Shown: positions 45,610 to 54,437, numbered from the stretch's first letter. The stretch: 64,000 nt of DNA from Rhizobium sp. NXC14 (GCF_002117485.1 NZ_CP021030.1:2669001-2733000), one strand, 5' to 3'. The notes: generated by a model from the letters alone, not told the origin. Numbers and translations are program-made.

Positions 45610-45849
45610 CGGCACATGCTGCAGGCGCTGATCGACCGAAGCCAGGCCTTCGTCAACGGCGAGGTGACGGTCAGGCTCTACAAGGGAAGCGCCTCGGTTA
45701 TTTCCCGCAGCTCGCCCTGCTCACTATATTCCGCCGACCTCGTCACCTTCGAGGAAAGTTCCATCGCTTATGATCATCATGATGCCGAAGGCTTCATCAA
45801 GCTCAATGGACTGCGGCTCAGGAATTGGGCTGCCCGCCATACACGGTGA
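45610..45849 (+). pseudogene. argG: C-terminal fragment of argininosuccinate synthase
   Basis: The plus strand encodes the last ~80 residues of Arg[21 protein letters not shown], then [26 protein letters not shown], and [14 protein letters not shown] before a stop at 45849. This region is the conserved C-terminal tail of the enzyme. The rest of the gene is absent: the match stops at 45610, against the Lrp remnant. It is a non-functional fragment, left by recombination or transfer. Confidence 0.75.
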
Positions 45850-46135
45850 GCGGCTGATCTTGAATCGGCAGCGCCATCTCTCAGCATCCACCAATGCCTT
45901 CATCGAAGGCATTGCTCCTAACGCTTCGAGTGCTTGTTGGAGCGCACTATGCGGATCTCGCTCGCGCGGCCGAACCACTGCCCAATCCATGGGAAACCGA
46001 GGAAGCTAATTCAAACGATTTTAAAAAACCCCACCAAAAGCTAATCGATTTTAATTTTATCATTCAAATTTTCTTGTTGCAGCACAAGAGAATTTAACCA
46101 TTAATTTCCGCAGATGCTCAGTATGAGGAACCCGC

Positions 46136-46309
46136 ATGACTGTGACATTTCCGTTGACCGAGAAGCGCGACGCAGAAGCGCTGCTGAAGCACTTGACGGC
46201 GCACAAACTTAGCTTTCCGGGAAACTGCGTCGTATCGCTCAAGGCGCACGTCGCCCACGTCTCATCCTCTCATACAACAGCGCTCGGCACCGCCCGTACC
46301 GCCTGGTAG
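46136..46309 (+). CDS. Possible 57-residue protein
   Basis: A GAGGAA site lies 7 bases before an ATG at 46136. The frame encodes MTVTFPLTEKRDAEALLKHL, then TAHKLSFPGNCVVSLKAHVA, and stops at 46309. It follows an AT-rich stretch (46000-46110) that could be a promoter. No family is recognised and the length is too small to be sure. The remainder of 45850-46608 contains no other gene that I can support. Confidence 0.3.
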   Translation: MTVTFPLTEKRDAEALLKHLTAHKLSFPGNCVVSLKAHVAHVSSSHTTALGTARTAW

Positions 46310-46380
46310 GATTGAATGTTCCCACCTTTGCGGGGTGCCTGGATTCTGATGATGGAGGCGTTTTGCCGCTGAGACTCCTT

Positions 46381-46432
46381 CCCACCTCATCGGTCTGATC
46401 CACTCTTCTGCCAGCGGGAGAAGAAGAGCATG
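46381..46432. repeat. Degenerate copy of the uvrB-type palindromic element
   Basis: CCCACCTCATCGGTCTGATC then CACTCTTCTGCCAGCGGGAG and AAGAAGAG resembles, in reverse order, the GGAGAAGG…CGGATGAGGGG element found inside uvrB. The arms are imperfect. Confidence 0.4.
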
Positions 46433-46608
46433 ACGCTATCTTTTCGTTCCAGCAGAAGAAGGAGGCAGAACGCGTTTCACGAGAAATCTTGGATACTCAT
46501 CCCGGCTGACAATCGTTGCTGTACCGGTAAAAATTCCTATTCCGGCCGTCGCCGATGGCGATGAAAAACCCGGTGCTGCCGCCGCACGATAGGAAATCAT
46601 ATCTCGTC

Positions 46609-47404
46609 ATGACTATTCTGATACCAATGCCCTATGTCAAACAAGCCATGCTCGCCGCGGCCATGATGCTGGCGACAATGATGACATTCCTGCCTCAGGC
46701 GCATGCAGAGCCATGCGAACAGGAAACTTTCGACCAGGCGGCGTACGTCGTTTGCACGCTGGAAGCAGGAAAAGCCGACCTGCGCCTGTTCTGGAAGGGC
46801 GCCGATGGCCAACCATACCGCGCTTTTTCACGCTTGGCCGAAGCCGTTCGCGCCGAGGGGAAAACGTTGGCCTTGGCCATCAATGCCGGAATGTACCGGG
46901 CCGATTTTTCGCCGATGGGACTGTATGTCGAAAACGCCAGGGAATTGAAGTCCGCCAATACCGCAGGGGCCGGAGGCCCCCCCCGGTCAGGTGCCGAATT
47001 TCTACAAGAAACCGAACGGCGTGTTCTTTCTTGGTGAAGCGGGCGCCGACATACTCCCGACCGATGAATTTCTGAGGCGTGCCCCCAAGGTGCGGTTCGC
47101 CACGCAGTCCGGCCCAATGCTCGTCATCGCCGGCAAGCTGAACCCGATCTTCATCCCCGGCTCGACAGACCGGAGCCGTCGAAGCGGGGTCGGCGTCTGC
47201 GCGGGTGGCGCGGTTCGCTTCGCAATCAGCGAAGACGGGGTCAATTTCCATGAATTCGCACGGCTCTTCCGGGACCGACTGCAATGCCCTGACGCGTTGT
47301 TTCTGGATGGCGGACGAGGTGTTGGGCTTTACTATCCAGCATTAGACCGCAACGATTGGTCCTGGCATGGCGGCTATGGCCCGATCTTCGGGCTTGTGGA
47401 ATAG
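46609..47404 (+). pseudogene. Phosphodiester glycosidase family protein with a frameshift in a C8 run
   Basis: An ATG at 46609 starts a signal peptide (…MMTFLPQAHA). The NAGPA/DUF2233 domain follows: RLFWKGADGQPYRAFSRLAE, LALAINAGMYRADFSPMGLY. At a run of eight C (46977-46984) the frame is lost. One C fewer leads straight into GQVPNFYKKPNGVFFLGEAG, SGPMLVIAGKLNP and DALFLDGGRGVGLYYP, with a stop at 47404. The repaired protein is about 264 residues and exported. The run could be a phase-variation switch, a mutation, or an error. Confidence 0.78.
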
Positions 47405-47562
47405 GCACGACGAATTCGGCCTTTATCGAGACCCACAGCGCCGTCAGCCGGCCCTTGCATTTGACCGGAGTCGATATCGACCATGACCCCGTAGTGATCG
47501 CTCGGCCATATTCCATCCACCGGCTGATCGAGGACGCGTTCGCAGGACGGGATTTCCGCCCG
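47374..47562 (-). pseudogene. C-terminal fragment of an endonuclease/exonuclease/phosphatase family protein
   Basis: The minus strand encodes ERVLDQPVDGIWPSDHYGVM then VDIDSG and a short tail to a stop at 47374. WPSDHYGV carries the conserved Asp-His at the C-terminal end of this metal-dependent hydrolase family. The preceding ~250 residues are absent. Its stop region overlaps the end of the converging glycosidase gene by about 30 bases. Confidence 0.55.
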
Positions 47563-47887
47563 CGGGCACTTCGACCTATAGGGCAGAGGTCTTTCGAGGA
47601 GAGGCCTTGTTGCCGCCGTAGGTCATTCGGTCAGCCTTCAGGCGAGCCGGCGATGGTTACTCGATTGTCTTCGGGAATGAAGCACCCAGTCGTTACGCCG
47701 TCGATGGTAGCCGAATGCCCCAGATGACTGTCAGATTGATTGCTTCACCGCCATCGACGTCAGCGCCATGGCGATGACCACCCCTCGGAACGGCCACAGG
47801 CCCGTGAAAGGCAGCGGCCGAGCGATCGACGCGCCAATTGCGGTCGTTGCACGATTGAGGCAGGATGCAGCCGTTGAACGGGGAAGT

Positions 47888-48302
47888 GGATCCGAGCACT
47901 CCTGCTGACGGGCTCATGTCATTGCGGCAAGACGGGCTGGACCCTCGAAGGCGATCCGGGATCGATCACCGCCTGCAACTGCACCCTCTGCCGACGCTAC
48001 GGCACGCTCGGGGCCTATGATTACGAAGGAGAGCGGATCACCCTTATCGGCCAGACCGCCTCTTATACCCGGTCCGGCAGGGCAGCGTCGTCGCTCGAAT
48101 CTTGTTCTGCCCATCCTGTGCCTGGGTCTTGAGCTGGCGCGGTCTGCGCCTGCAAAAGAATGGCCGCCGCCGCATAGCGGTCAACATGCGGCTTGCACCG
48201 CCGGAACTCGTCGCCGATCTCCCCATCGATCATTTCGACGGGCTCGACACATTCAAAGATCTTCCCTCCGACGGGCGCCGCGTACGCGATCTCTGGTTCT
48301 GA
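47888..48302 (+). pseudogene. GFA/CENP-V-type zinc protein with two frameshifts
   Basis: The coding signal reads LLTGSCHCGKTGWTLEGDPG, ITACNCTLCRRYGTLGAY and LIGQTASYTRSG. It then shifts frame near 48097 to LFCPSCAWVLSWRGLRLQK, DHFDGLDTFKDLPSDGRR and a stop at 48302. CHC, CNCxxC and CPSC are the zinc ligands of the glutathione-dependent formaldehyde-activating (GFA) fold. No start codon is in frame with the first part; a GTG at 47888 is one base out. Two breaks point to a decayed gene. Confidence 0.7.
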
Positions 48303-48342
48303 CAGCCCGACATCTGTCGGCCTCGGGGCGGGCGATGGCGCC

Positions 48343-48816
48343 TCAACCGCGCCGAGCCGCCTCGATCGCCGCGACATCGATCTTTCTCATCGTCATCATC
48401 GCGTCAAATGCACGCTTTGCCTGATCACCACCCGCCGAGAGCGCTTCTGAGAGGACACGCGGTGTAATCTGCCAGGACAAACCCCATTTGTCCTTGCACC
48501 AGCCACACTCGCTTTCCTGGCCGCCATTACCGACGATGGCGTTCCACAAACGATCGGTTTCTTCCTGATCCTCCGTAGCGATCTGAAACGAGAAGGCTTC
48601 ACTGTGTTTGAATGCAGGGCCGCCGTTCAGACCGATGCAAGGGATACCGGCGACGGTGAATTCAACAACCAAAACATCTCCCTGCTTACCGTCAGGATAA
48701 TCTCCCGGCGCCCGAGTGACAGCACCCACCGCGCTGTCGGGAAACGTCGCGGCATAAAAGCGGGCCGCGTCTTCAGCGTCTTTGTTGTACCATAGGCAGA
48801 TCGTGTTTTTTGCCAT
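48343..48816 (-). CDS. VOC-family protein, PhnB-like
   Basis: The 157-residue protein is of the PhnB/3-demethylubiquinone-9 3-methyltransferase-like VOC group. TICLWYNKDAEDAARFYAAT and FPDSAVG open it, VEFTVAGIPCIGLNGGPAFK and EAFSFQIATEDQEETDRLWN sit in the middle, and GWCKDKWGLSWQITPRVL closes the core. VOC folds bind a metal or a small hydrophobic ligand; the activity of this group is poorly known. An intact gene at the edge of the decay zone. Confidence 0.88.
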   Translation of the reverse strand: MAKNTICLWYNKDAEDAARFYAATFPDSAVGAVTRAPGDYPDGKQGDVLVVEFTVAGIPCIGLNGGPAFKHSEAFSFQIATEDQEETDRLWNAIVGNGGQESECGWCKDKWGLSWQITPRVLSEALSAGGDQAKRAFDAMMTMRKIDVAAIEAARRG

Positions 48817-48978
48817 TGCGGCGGTCCTTCCCTCTTGGTTTGCAATTCTACTGAAATAAGAGAGAGATCGCCTTTCTCCAGCCTATGCATGTTATTTCGG
48901 CAACGGCCTTGCGTCCTCGCCGCAAAAGGGTGTCAGAGTGGCAAGCATCGTCTGCGCGCGATTGAAAGGGCCGAAGCC

Positions 48979-49194
48979 ATGCACAAGTTCACCGTTACCC
49001 TCACCCGCGAGATCGAGGCCGATACCGCCGAGGAGGCAGCCTTGCTCCTGTACCAGGAACTTTCGAAGGGACCTGTCCCTGACCGCTACTCGGTCACCGA
49101 CGAGACGAAGGTGACCACGGAGGTAAATCTCGACCGGAACAAGGCTGATGAATTCGCCAGCATCGATCACACCGCCGATCCCGGCAACTGGTAA
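48979..49194 (+). CDS. Small conserved hypothetical protein
   Basis: The ATG at 48979 follows AAAGGGCC; 71 residues. The N-terminal half (KFTVTLTREIEADTAEEAAL, LLYQELSKGP) has a beta-alpha pattern. The end is acidic (ADEFASIDHTADPGNW). It resembles short rhizobial proteins of unknown function. It lies between the VOC gene and dapB. Confidence 0.6.
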   Translation: MHKFTVTLTREIEADTAEEAALLLYQELSKGPVPDRYSVTDETKVTTEVNLDRNKADEFASIDHTADPGNW

Positions 49195-49338
49195 GGCCAG
49201 TCGTTCACAGGGACGGGGGCAACAAATCCCCTGCTTTACGCCGGCAGCGCAATTGCGGTAGGTCCAGAATGCCGTTCCGGCGCGAACCCCGGATGCAAGC
49301 GGCCGCTCCATCGTAAATATTCCAGCCAAGGAAAACAC

Positions 49339-50127
49339 GTGACCTCCCCTGTCAAAATAGCCGTCGCCGGCGCGAACGGCCGCATGGGTCGCACCATACT
49401 GCCGCTGCTCGCGGCCGATCCGGCTTTTGTCGTCATCGGCGGCATCGGCCGCCCTGGCTCCGCCGGTGAAGGGTTGATCGACCGTGCGGCCGCAATTGCA
49501 GCCGCCGACGTGATCCTGGATTTCACGACGGGAAATGCCGCCGCCGAACTCGCCGGCCTCTGTGCCTCGGCAGGCGGGCCGGCCCTGGTGATTGGAGCGA
49601 CAGGTTTCGAGCCGGGTGATATCCAAAGGATCGCAGCCGCCGCCCAAACGATTCCGATCCTGCGCTCCGGCAACTTCTCCATCGGCGTCAACATGCTGGT
49701 CGGCCTCGTGGCCCAGGCGGCGCGCGCTCTTCCCCAGCATGACTGGGATATCGAAATCCTCGAAGCCCACCACAACAGGAAGATCGATGCGCCGTCCGGT
49801 ACGGCGCTGATGCTCGGTGAAGCGGCCGCCGAGGGCCGCGGCGTTTCCCTCGCATCCGTCGAGCGGCGTGGGCGCGACGGCGTCACCGGCGAGCGACTGC
49901 CCGGCGAGATCGGCTTCGCCGTCCTGCGCGCCGGCGGGATCGTCGGGGAACACAGCGTCCTGTTCGCCGCCGCCGAGGAAGTCGTGACGCTGTCGCATTC
50001 GGCTCTCGATCGCGGCATGTTCGCCCGCGGCGCGCTTGCCGCCGCCCGCTGGATTGCAGGGCGCGCACCCGGCGAATATGGCATGCGGGATGTGCTGGGC
50101 CTGACGGCAGAAGGCCCGAATAGATAG
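49339..50127 (+). CDS. dapB: 4-hydroxy-tetrahydrodipicolinate reductase, divergent paralog
   Basis: The start is GTG at 49339 with AAGGAAA upstream; 262 residues. DapB motifs are present: the NAD(P)-binding [41 protein letters not shown], and the catalytic [20 protein letters not shown] with its His-His and Lys. The reaction is the NAD(P)H-dependent reduction step in lysine/diaminopimelate synthesis. The sequence differs from the main rhizobial DapB as I remember it, so this is perhaps a second copy. A converging ornithine cyclodeaminase gene ends 31 bases away. Confidence 0.88.
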   Translation: MTSPVKIAVAGANGRMGRTILPLLAADPAFVVIGGIGRPGSAGEGLIDRAAAIAAADVILDFTTGNAAAELAGLCASAGGPALVIGATGFEPGDIQRIAAAAQTIPILRSGNFSIGVNMLVGLVAQAARALPQHDWDIEILEAHHNRKIDAPSGTALMLGEAAAEGRGVSLASVERRGRDGVTGERLPGEIGFAVLRAGGIVGEHSVLFAAAEEVVTLSHSALDRGMFARGALAAARWIAGRAPGEYGMRDVLGLTAEGPNR

Positions 50128-50158
50128 AATGAACAGAGGCTTGAAGGGCGTCTTTGAC

Positions 50159-51094
50159 TCAAGGTCTACACCGACACCCCACCCTATCGAGCACCGCCGC
50201 GGCGACGACGACTTCAGTTCCGGCAAGGCCTACGGAGCAGAACAGCGTTATCTCTTCGGGCGATCTCCGCCCTGACGCTTTCCCCGCAATGATGTCGGCG
50301 AGATCGACCAGGCGGCTGTCGCTGCCGGAGCCTGTCAGGAAAAAGGGCGATGGGTATGCGCGCGTTTGTTCGGGAGAATCCGTCGCGATCACGGCCGCCG
50401 CGTCTGCGAGATCCAAGCCGAGTTCGCATCCGTGAAGCGTTTTCGGGCCGACAGTGTTGACGTGCGCGCCGGGCTTTAAATCGCCCGCATGGAGGACGGG
50501 CGTTTGGCTTGTCGTCGCGCAGATGACGATATCGGCCTCATCAACGGCTTTCGAGACGCTGTCGACAGGCTCCACCTTAAGACCCAGGGCGAGCTGCATC
50601 TCGCTTGCAAAGTCAGCACGATTTTTCTCATCGCGGCTATAAACGCGGGCGTGATCGAGGTTGCGAACGGCGGCAGCCGCTGCAAGCTGGGTTCGCGCCT
50701 GCGCTCCCCTGCCGATGATGCCGACGATTTTGGCGTCAGGCGCGCCGAGATGCCGGATCGCCAAACCTCCGATCGCGCCAGTCCTGAGGCTTCCCAAGAG
50801 CGATCCGAGAACGATCCCTTTGAGCCTGGCGTCGTCGGCCGACCATACGGCGACGATCTGCGCATGCTCAGCCCCATCGAATGTGTCGTAGACGCGAAAA
50901 CCCGCGAGCGGCTTCTCGCCCATGATACCGCCAACGGTAAAAACGAGATCGCCTCGATCAGGAAACGACACATGATGCCTCGGTGGCGAGATCAACCGGT
51001 TGGCGGCCCTGGCATGGAAGGCGGTCTCCAGCGCGTCGATCGCGACCGCCATCAACCCGCTATCGTCAATGTCCTTGTCCATCAGGATTTTCAT
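50159..51094 (-). CDS. Ornithine cyclodeaminase/mu-crystallin family protein
   Basis: The ATG at 51094 follows GGAGGTCG; 311 residues. The family pattern is complete: the substrate-binding AANRLISPPRHHVSFPDRGD, GEKPLAGFRVYDTFDGAEHA and LRTGAIGGLAIRHL. The NAD-binding IVGIIGRGAQARTQL is followed by DIVICATTSQTPVL and AHVNTVGP. Members act on ornithine, lysine, alanine or ketimine substrates using NAD(P). Which one cannot be read here. The C-terminus ends with a short cysteine-bearing tail (VGCRCRP). Confidence 0.9.
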   Translation of the reverse strand: MKILMDKDIDDSGLMAVAIDALETAFHARAANRLISPPRHHVSFPDRGDLVFTVGGIMGEKPLAGFRVYDTFDGAEHAQIVAVWSADDARLKGIVLGSLLGSLRTGAIGGLAIRHLGAPDAKIVGIIGRGAQARTQLAAAAAVRNLDHARVYSRDEKNRADFASEMQLALGLKVEPVDSVSKAVDEADIVICATTSQTPVLHAGDLKPGAHVNTVGPKTLHGCELGLDLADAAAVIATDSPEQTRAYPSPFFLTGSGSDSRLVDLADIIAGKASGRRSPEEITLFCSVGLAGTEVVVAAAVLDRVGCRCRP

Positions 51095-51180
51095 CACGGC
51101 GACCTCCGATTCAGGCTGCATCCTGCAACCCCAATCCCACTTGAGGTCAAGAGGCCGATGGTCCGCCGCGCCGCGACGGC

Positions 51181-51687
51181 CTAACCCATCAGCCGCCGCG
51201 CCATCATCACATCGTCGATCTCCCGGCGATCCTCCAGCACGCCGCCGGGGATACGGCCGATTTCGGCAAAACCTTGCCGCTGGTAGAACCGTATCGCCGC
51301 CGTATTTTCGGCGCTGACGAAGAGTTCCAATTGACGGATGCCGATATTGCGCGCGTGATCGGAAATCGCCTCCAGTAGTTTGACGGCAAGGCCCGTTCCG
51401 CGCAGCTTGGCGCGGACATAGACCATGACGATCGTGGCGCGGTGGGCCATCTTGCTCGACCGCTGCCGAAACAAGCCCATGATGCCGACGGGCTCGCCTT
51501 CGCGAAAGGCTATGAAAACCGGCTCGCTCAGCCGATCGCGCCACTCCTGCAGAGACAGAATTTCCCAGTCTTCGTAGCGGGTGGCAAAGGAGGACGGCTC
51601 GGCGCGGAGCGCTTCCAGGCGGATATGCCGGAAAGCCTCCACCTCGTCTGCACCTATGAGCCTGATCGTCACGCCGCCTGCATCCAT
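51181..51687 (-). CDS. GNAT-family N-acetyltransferase
   Basis: The ATG at 51687 follows GGGAGGTG at ideal spacing; 168 residues. The core is typical: AFREGEPVGIMGLFRQ, MVYVRAKLRGTGLAVKLLEA with the acetyl-CoA loop, then LELFVSAENTAAIRFYQRQG and FAEIGRIPGGVLED. Close relatives are often called toxin- or peptide-modifying acetylases, but no substrate is proven by sequence. It lies behind the ornithine cyclodeaminase promoter on the same strand. Confidence 0.9.
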   Translation of the reverse strand: MDAGGVTIRLIGADEVEAFRHIRLEALRAEPSSFATRYEDWEILSLQEWRDRLSEPVFIAFREGEPVGIMGLFRQRSSKMAHRATIVMVYVRAKLRGTGLAVKLLEAISDHARNIGIRQLELFVSAENTAAIRFYQRQGFAEIGRIPGGVLEDRREIDDVMMARRLMG

Positions 51688-51801
51688 CGCCACCTCCCGG
51701 AGTATCGGAGATATGTCATCGCAGCCGACTGCAGTGGATGCAACTCGGAAGCGCGAGTTCGATTGGCGCCTGGCCCCATCGCGGCCCGCCAACACACAAG
51801 A

Positions 51802-51945
51802 GAGCCTCATCCTGAGAGCCTGTGAACCTATCGATTTTACAATTTTTCGATGCGAGTTAAATCAATGGCTCAGCTCTTTCGAAAACGACGAAATCCAAAA
51901 GGTTCACAGACTCTGAGGTGCCCGCAGGGCCTCGAAGGATCATCC
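51802..51945. repeat. Dispersed palindromic repeat interrupted by an insertion
   Basis: GAGCCTCATCCTGAG on the left (51802-51816) and GTGCCCGCAGGGCCTCGAAG GATCATCC on the right together form one copy of the dispersed palindromic family, split by the 98-bp element at 51816-51913. The left and right parts join smoothly once the insert and one TGA are removed. Confidence 0.7.
51816..51913. mobile_element. MITE-like element with IS5/IS1031-type ends
   Basis: The 98-bp insert has terminal inverted repeats GAGCCTGTGAACCT (51816-51829) and AGGTTCACAGACTC (51900-51913), matching at 13 of 14 positions. It is flanked by a direct repeat TGA (51813-51815 and 51914-51916). A 3-bp TNA target duplication and GAG ends fit the IS1031 group of the IS5 family. 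The interior is AT-rich, has no reading frame and cannot code for a transposase, so it would depend on a full-length element elsewhere. It interrupts a copy of the dispersed palindromic repeat. Confidence 0.75.
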
Positions 51946-51998
51946 TGACGGCGGGTATATCGGCGGTTGATGAATGCAAGAAGCAGCGTTGAGCCGCG

Positions 51999-52050
51999 TG
52001 CTTCGAGGCTCCGCCCTCGCGGGCTGCACACCTTAGCATGAGGAGCCTTG
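51999..52050. repeat. Second copy of the dispersed palindromic repeat
   Basis: GTGCTTCGAGGCTCCGCCCT, CGCGGGCTGCACACC and TTAGCATGAGGAGCC form the reverse arrangement of the family. The gene-free stretch 51688-52086 is filled mainly by this copy, the split copy and the MITE-like element. Confidence 0.65.
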
Positions 52051-52086
52051 GAGAAGGCCGCGCCCGAATGGCAGCGCCAACTCTAC

Positions 52087-52458
52087 CTACTGCGCCGGCG
52101 TTCCCACCCGGCCGCCTTTGCGCACACCTGATTGATCGGGCTGCGCCTCCGGCTGATTGCCAAGCCGCAGATCCCATTGGTTGAGAGGCCGCATGGCGGG
52201 CTGGTCTGTCGTTGGTTCGCGGGTCGACCGCACGACCAGATCATCCGGTTCGAAGGCCGTTTGATCGCCAGGTCTCTCCATCTGAACCGGTGCAATCTGA
52301 TGGAAGACGACGAGAAGAATTATCCCGACTACCGAGCACACGAGCGCATAGAGAATGAAATATTTCAGTGCATATCCCTCGCTGATCGACAGAGCGGCCT
52401 TGACAGCAGCGCGAATGATATTTCGTACATCATTGATGGATACTTCGAAAGAAGGCAA
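52087..52458 (-). CDS. Small single-span membrane protein, unknown
   Basis: The frame starts with TTG at 52458 and encodes 123 residues. A short amphipathic N-terminus is followed by one membrane segment (about 32-53, YFILYALVCSVVGIILLVVF). A hydrophilic Gln/Pro/Arg-rich tail of about 70 residues follows. No family is recognised. A TTG start is unusual, and no ATG lies before the membrane segment. Confidence 0.5.
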   Translation of the reverse strand: MPSFEVSINDVRNIIRAAVKAALSISEGYALKYFILYALVCSVVGIILLVVFHQIAPVQMERPGDQTAFEPDDLVVRSTREPTTDQPAMRPLNQWDLRLGNQPEAQPDQSGVRKGGRVGTPAQ

Positions 52459-52598
52459 TAGATTTCAGCAGATCCTTAGAAAATTTTGAAAACAGCCGGC
52501 ATAAAATCAACATTTATTGGAGAAAATCGTCTTCCTCTTCACGTAATGCTTGATTTGTTCAAGATCGCAGCAAAGACCGCGATCCATACTGCAACAGC

Positions 52599-53420
52599 TC
52601 AACCTCGCTTATATCGCATCCGGAATTCACGGGGGCTGCAGCCCTCGCGCTCACGAAAGACGCGAGAGAAATAGAACGGGTCTTCGATACCGACCATGGC
52701 TGCGATGGTTTCGATCTTCTCGTCTGACATGGCGAGCAGTTGCTTGGCCTGGTCCATACGCGCTCGAAGCTGGAAGTCCTTTGGCGGCATGCCCGTTTCG
52801 GCTATGAATTTACGCCGCAGCGTGGCCGGCGACATGCCGTGCTCGGAGGCAAACGAGGCAAGGTCGAGCGGCTGCAGCGCCCTGCCCCGCAGCGTCTCGA
52901 CGAGATCGGCGGACGCACCCTCGCCTTCGCGACCTGCGGCAGCGCTCGCCTGCCGCGCGGCGGTGATGACGATACGATGGAGCGCCAATGCCGCCGAGGC
53001 CTGTCCTAGATGGCTGTCGTCGACGAGATCGGCATGCAGCCGCGCGAAGAGCCGCACCACCTCCTCGAGATGGCGCAGCGTCACGAGGGGATGACGCTCG
53101 CCAATCAGCCGCATCCGCACGAAATCCCGCGTGAACGAACCTTCAAACAGCGCCCAGCGCTCGTCCCATCCAGCTTCGTCAGGCCCATAGGAATGCGGGC
53201 GGTTCGGAAACAACCAGAAGAGCGCCGGCCCCTCCACGGGTTGGCGCCCGCCCGCAGCGGTTTCGAGAAACCCCCGCCCGCGCTCCACCAACACGGCCGC
53301 AAAGCTCGGCAGCCTCCTGTCCTTCACGGCATGGCGCGCATGCTGCCTGCCGCTGCCCGTCACAGCAAGCCCGCCGGCCGCGGCAAGGGGAGATCGATAG
53401 ATGGCCTCTGCTTCTCTCAT
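52599..53420 (-). CDS. AraC-family transcriptional regulator
   Basis: I take the ATG at 53420; an upstream in-frame TTG at 53477 has no ribosome site. The protein is about 273 residues. An N-terminal cupin-like sensing domain (FLETAAGGRQPVEGPALFWL, FPNRPHSYGPDEAGWDERW) is followed by two helix-turn-helices at the C-terminus: LDLASFASEHGMSPATLRRK and KIETIAAMVGIEDPFYFSRV plus FREREGCSPREFR. It is divergent from the dioxygenase-decarboxylase pair and likely controls it in response to a pathway compound or sugar-like ligand. Confidence 0.9.
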   Translation of the reverse strand: MREAEAIYRSPLAAAGGLAVTGSGRQHARHAVKDRRLPSFAAVLVERGRGFLETAAGGRQPVEGPALFWLFPNRPHSYGPDEAGWDERWALFEGSFTRDFVRMRLIGERHPLVTLRHLEEVVRLFARLHADLVDDSHLGQASAALALHRIVITAARQASAAAGREGEGASADLVETLRGRALQPLDLASFASEHGMSPATLRRKFIAETGMPPKDFQLRARMDQAKQLLAMSDEKIETIAAMVGIEDPFYFSRVFREREGCSPREFRMRYKRG

Positions 53421-53513
53421 GAGCGAAAAATCCAGCTGCAGCTTTCCTCCATGGCGATCGGCCCACGCAACCGACAAGCTGGAGGCAGGTAAGTCAAAGC
53501 AAGGATGAATGAA

Positions 53514-54437
53514 ATGTCAATTGTCGCGAATGCTGCCGGGATGAAAGTGATGCAATCGCCCCTCGCCGCCCGTGGCAAGACAATCCCTGCAGAAAGGCTC
53601 GGCCTGCTGACGCAGACCGATCCTGCCTTAGGCGTCGAGGCCATCCGCCGCCGCTATGAGGAGGATGGTTATGTCTGGCTGAAGGGCCTTCTGCCGCGCG
53701 CCGAAGTGATCGATTTCCGCCGCTGGGTCTTCGCCCACCTCGCCGAAACCGGCCTGCTGGCGCCCGGCCATGATTTCGCACTTGGCATCGCGGCCGCCGA
53801 AGGCTTCGACTGGAACCTCGCCAACCGCCGCCTAATGTCGATCGTCCGCTCCGCCGCCTATGAAGGCTTCTGCGCCCAGCCGCGGCTCGTTCGCTTCATG
53901 GACGCCTTCCTCCAAGGCATCTCCTATCTCCACAAACGCAAGCTGATGCGTTATGTCCAACCCGGCACGGCGGTGGCGACCCCCGCCCACTACGATCTCG
54001 TCTACCTCCGCGGCGGCACCAGCCGGCTCGTCACTGCCTGGATCCCGATCGGAGACATCCCCGCCGAAATGGGCGGCCTCGTCTATCTCGAAGGCTCGCA
54101 TGCGCTCGGCCGCAGGATGGAGGCGGAATTCCAGGCGAACAGCGGCACTCTCTCGCCGGAAGAGCGGATCAGCGCCTATAACAGTCAAATGGCCGAAGGC
54201 GGCTGGATCTCCAAGGACCTGCCTGATATAGCCGAGCGCTTCAACGCCCGCTGGCTCGCCGCCGATTACGAGGCTGGCGACGTCGTGCTGCACTCCCCCT
54301 ACATAATCCACGCCGCCACCAACAACGAAGACCGCACCCGGCGGCTGCGCCTCTCCACCGACATCCGCTACCAGAACGTCGACGACGAAATCGACGCCCG
54401 CTGGAGCAACCACTGGAGCCTTGGGGATATGCTGTAA
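53514..54437 (+). CDS. Phytanoyl-CoA dioxygenase-like Fe(II)/2-oxoglutarate enzyme
   Basis: AAGGA is well placed for the ATG at 53514 (not the one at 53505); 307 residues. The PhyH fold is supported by EEDGYVWLKGLLPRAEVIDF at the start. The iron ligands are His-x-Asp in TPAHYDLVYL and the distal His in SPYIIHAATNNED, with the 2-oxoglutarate-binding Arg in RTRRLRLSTDIRY. WIPIGDIPAEMGGLVYLEGS is the typical core strand. It would hydroxylate or otherwise oxidise a small molecule. The PLP decarboxylase gene begins 164 bases downstream. Confidence 0.88.
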   Translation: MSIVANAAGMKVMQSPLAARGKTIPAERLGLLTQTDPALGVEAIRRRYEEDGYVWLKGLLPRAEVIDFRRWVFAHLAETGLLAPGHDFALGIAAAEGFDWNLANRRLMSIVRSAAYEGFCAQPRLVRFMDAFLQGISYLHKRKLMRYVQPGTAVATPAHYDLVYLRGGTSRLVTAWIPIGDIPAEMGGLVYLEGSHALGRRMEAEFQANSGTLSPEERISAYNSQMAEGGWISKDLPDIAERFNARWLAADYEAGDVVLHSPYIIHAATNNEDRTRRLRLSTDIRYQNVDDEIDARWSNHWSLGDML

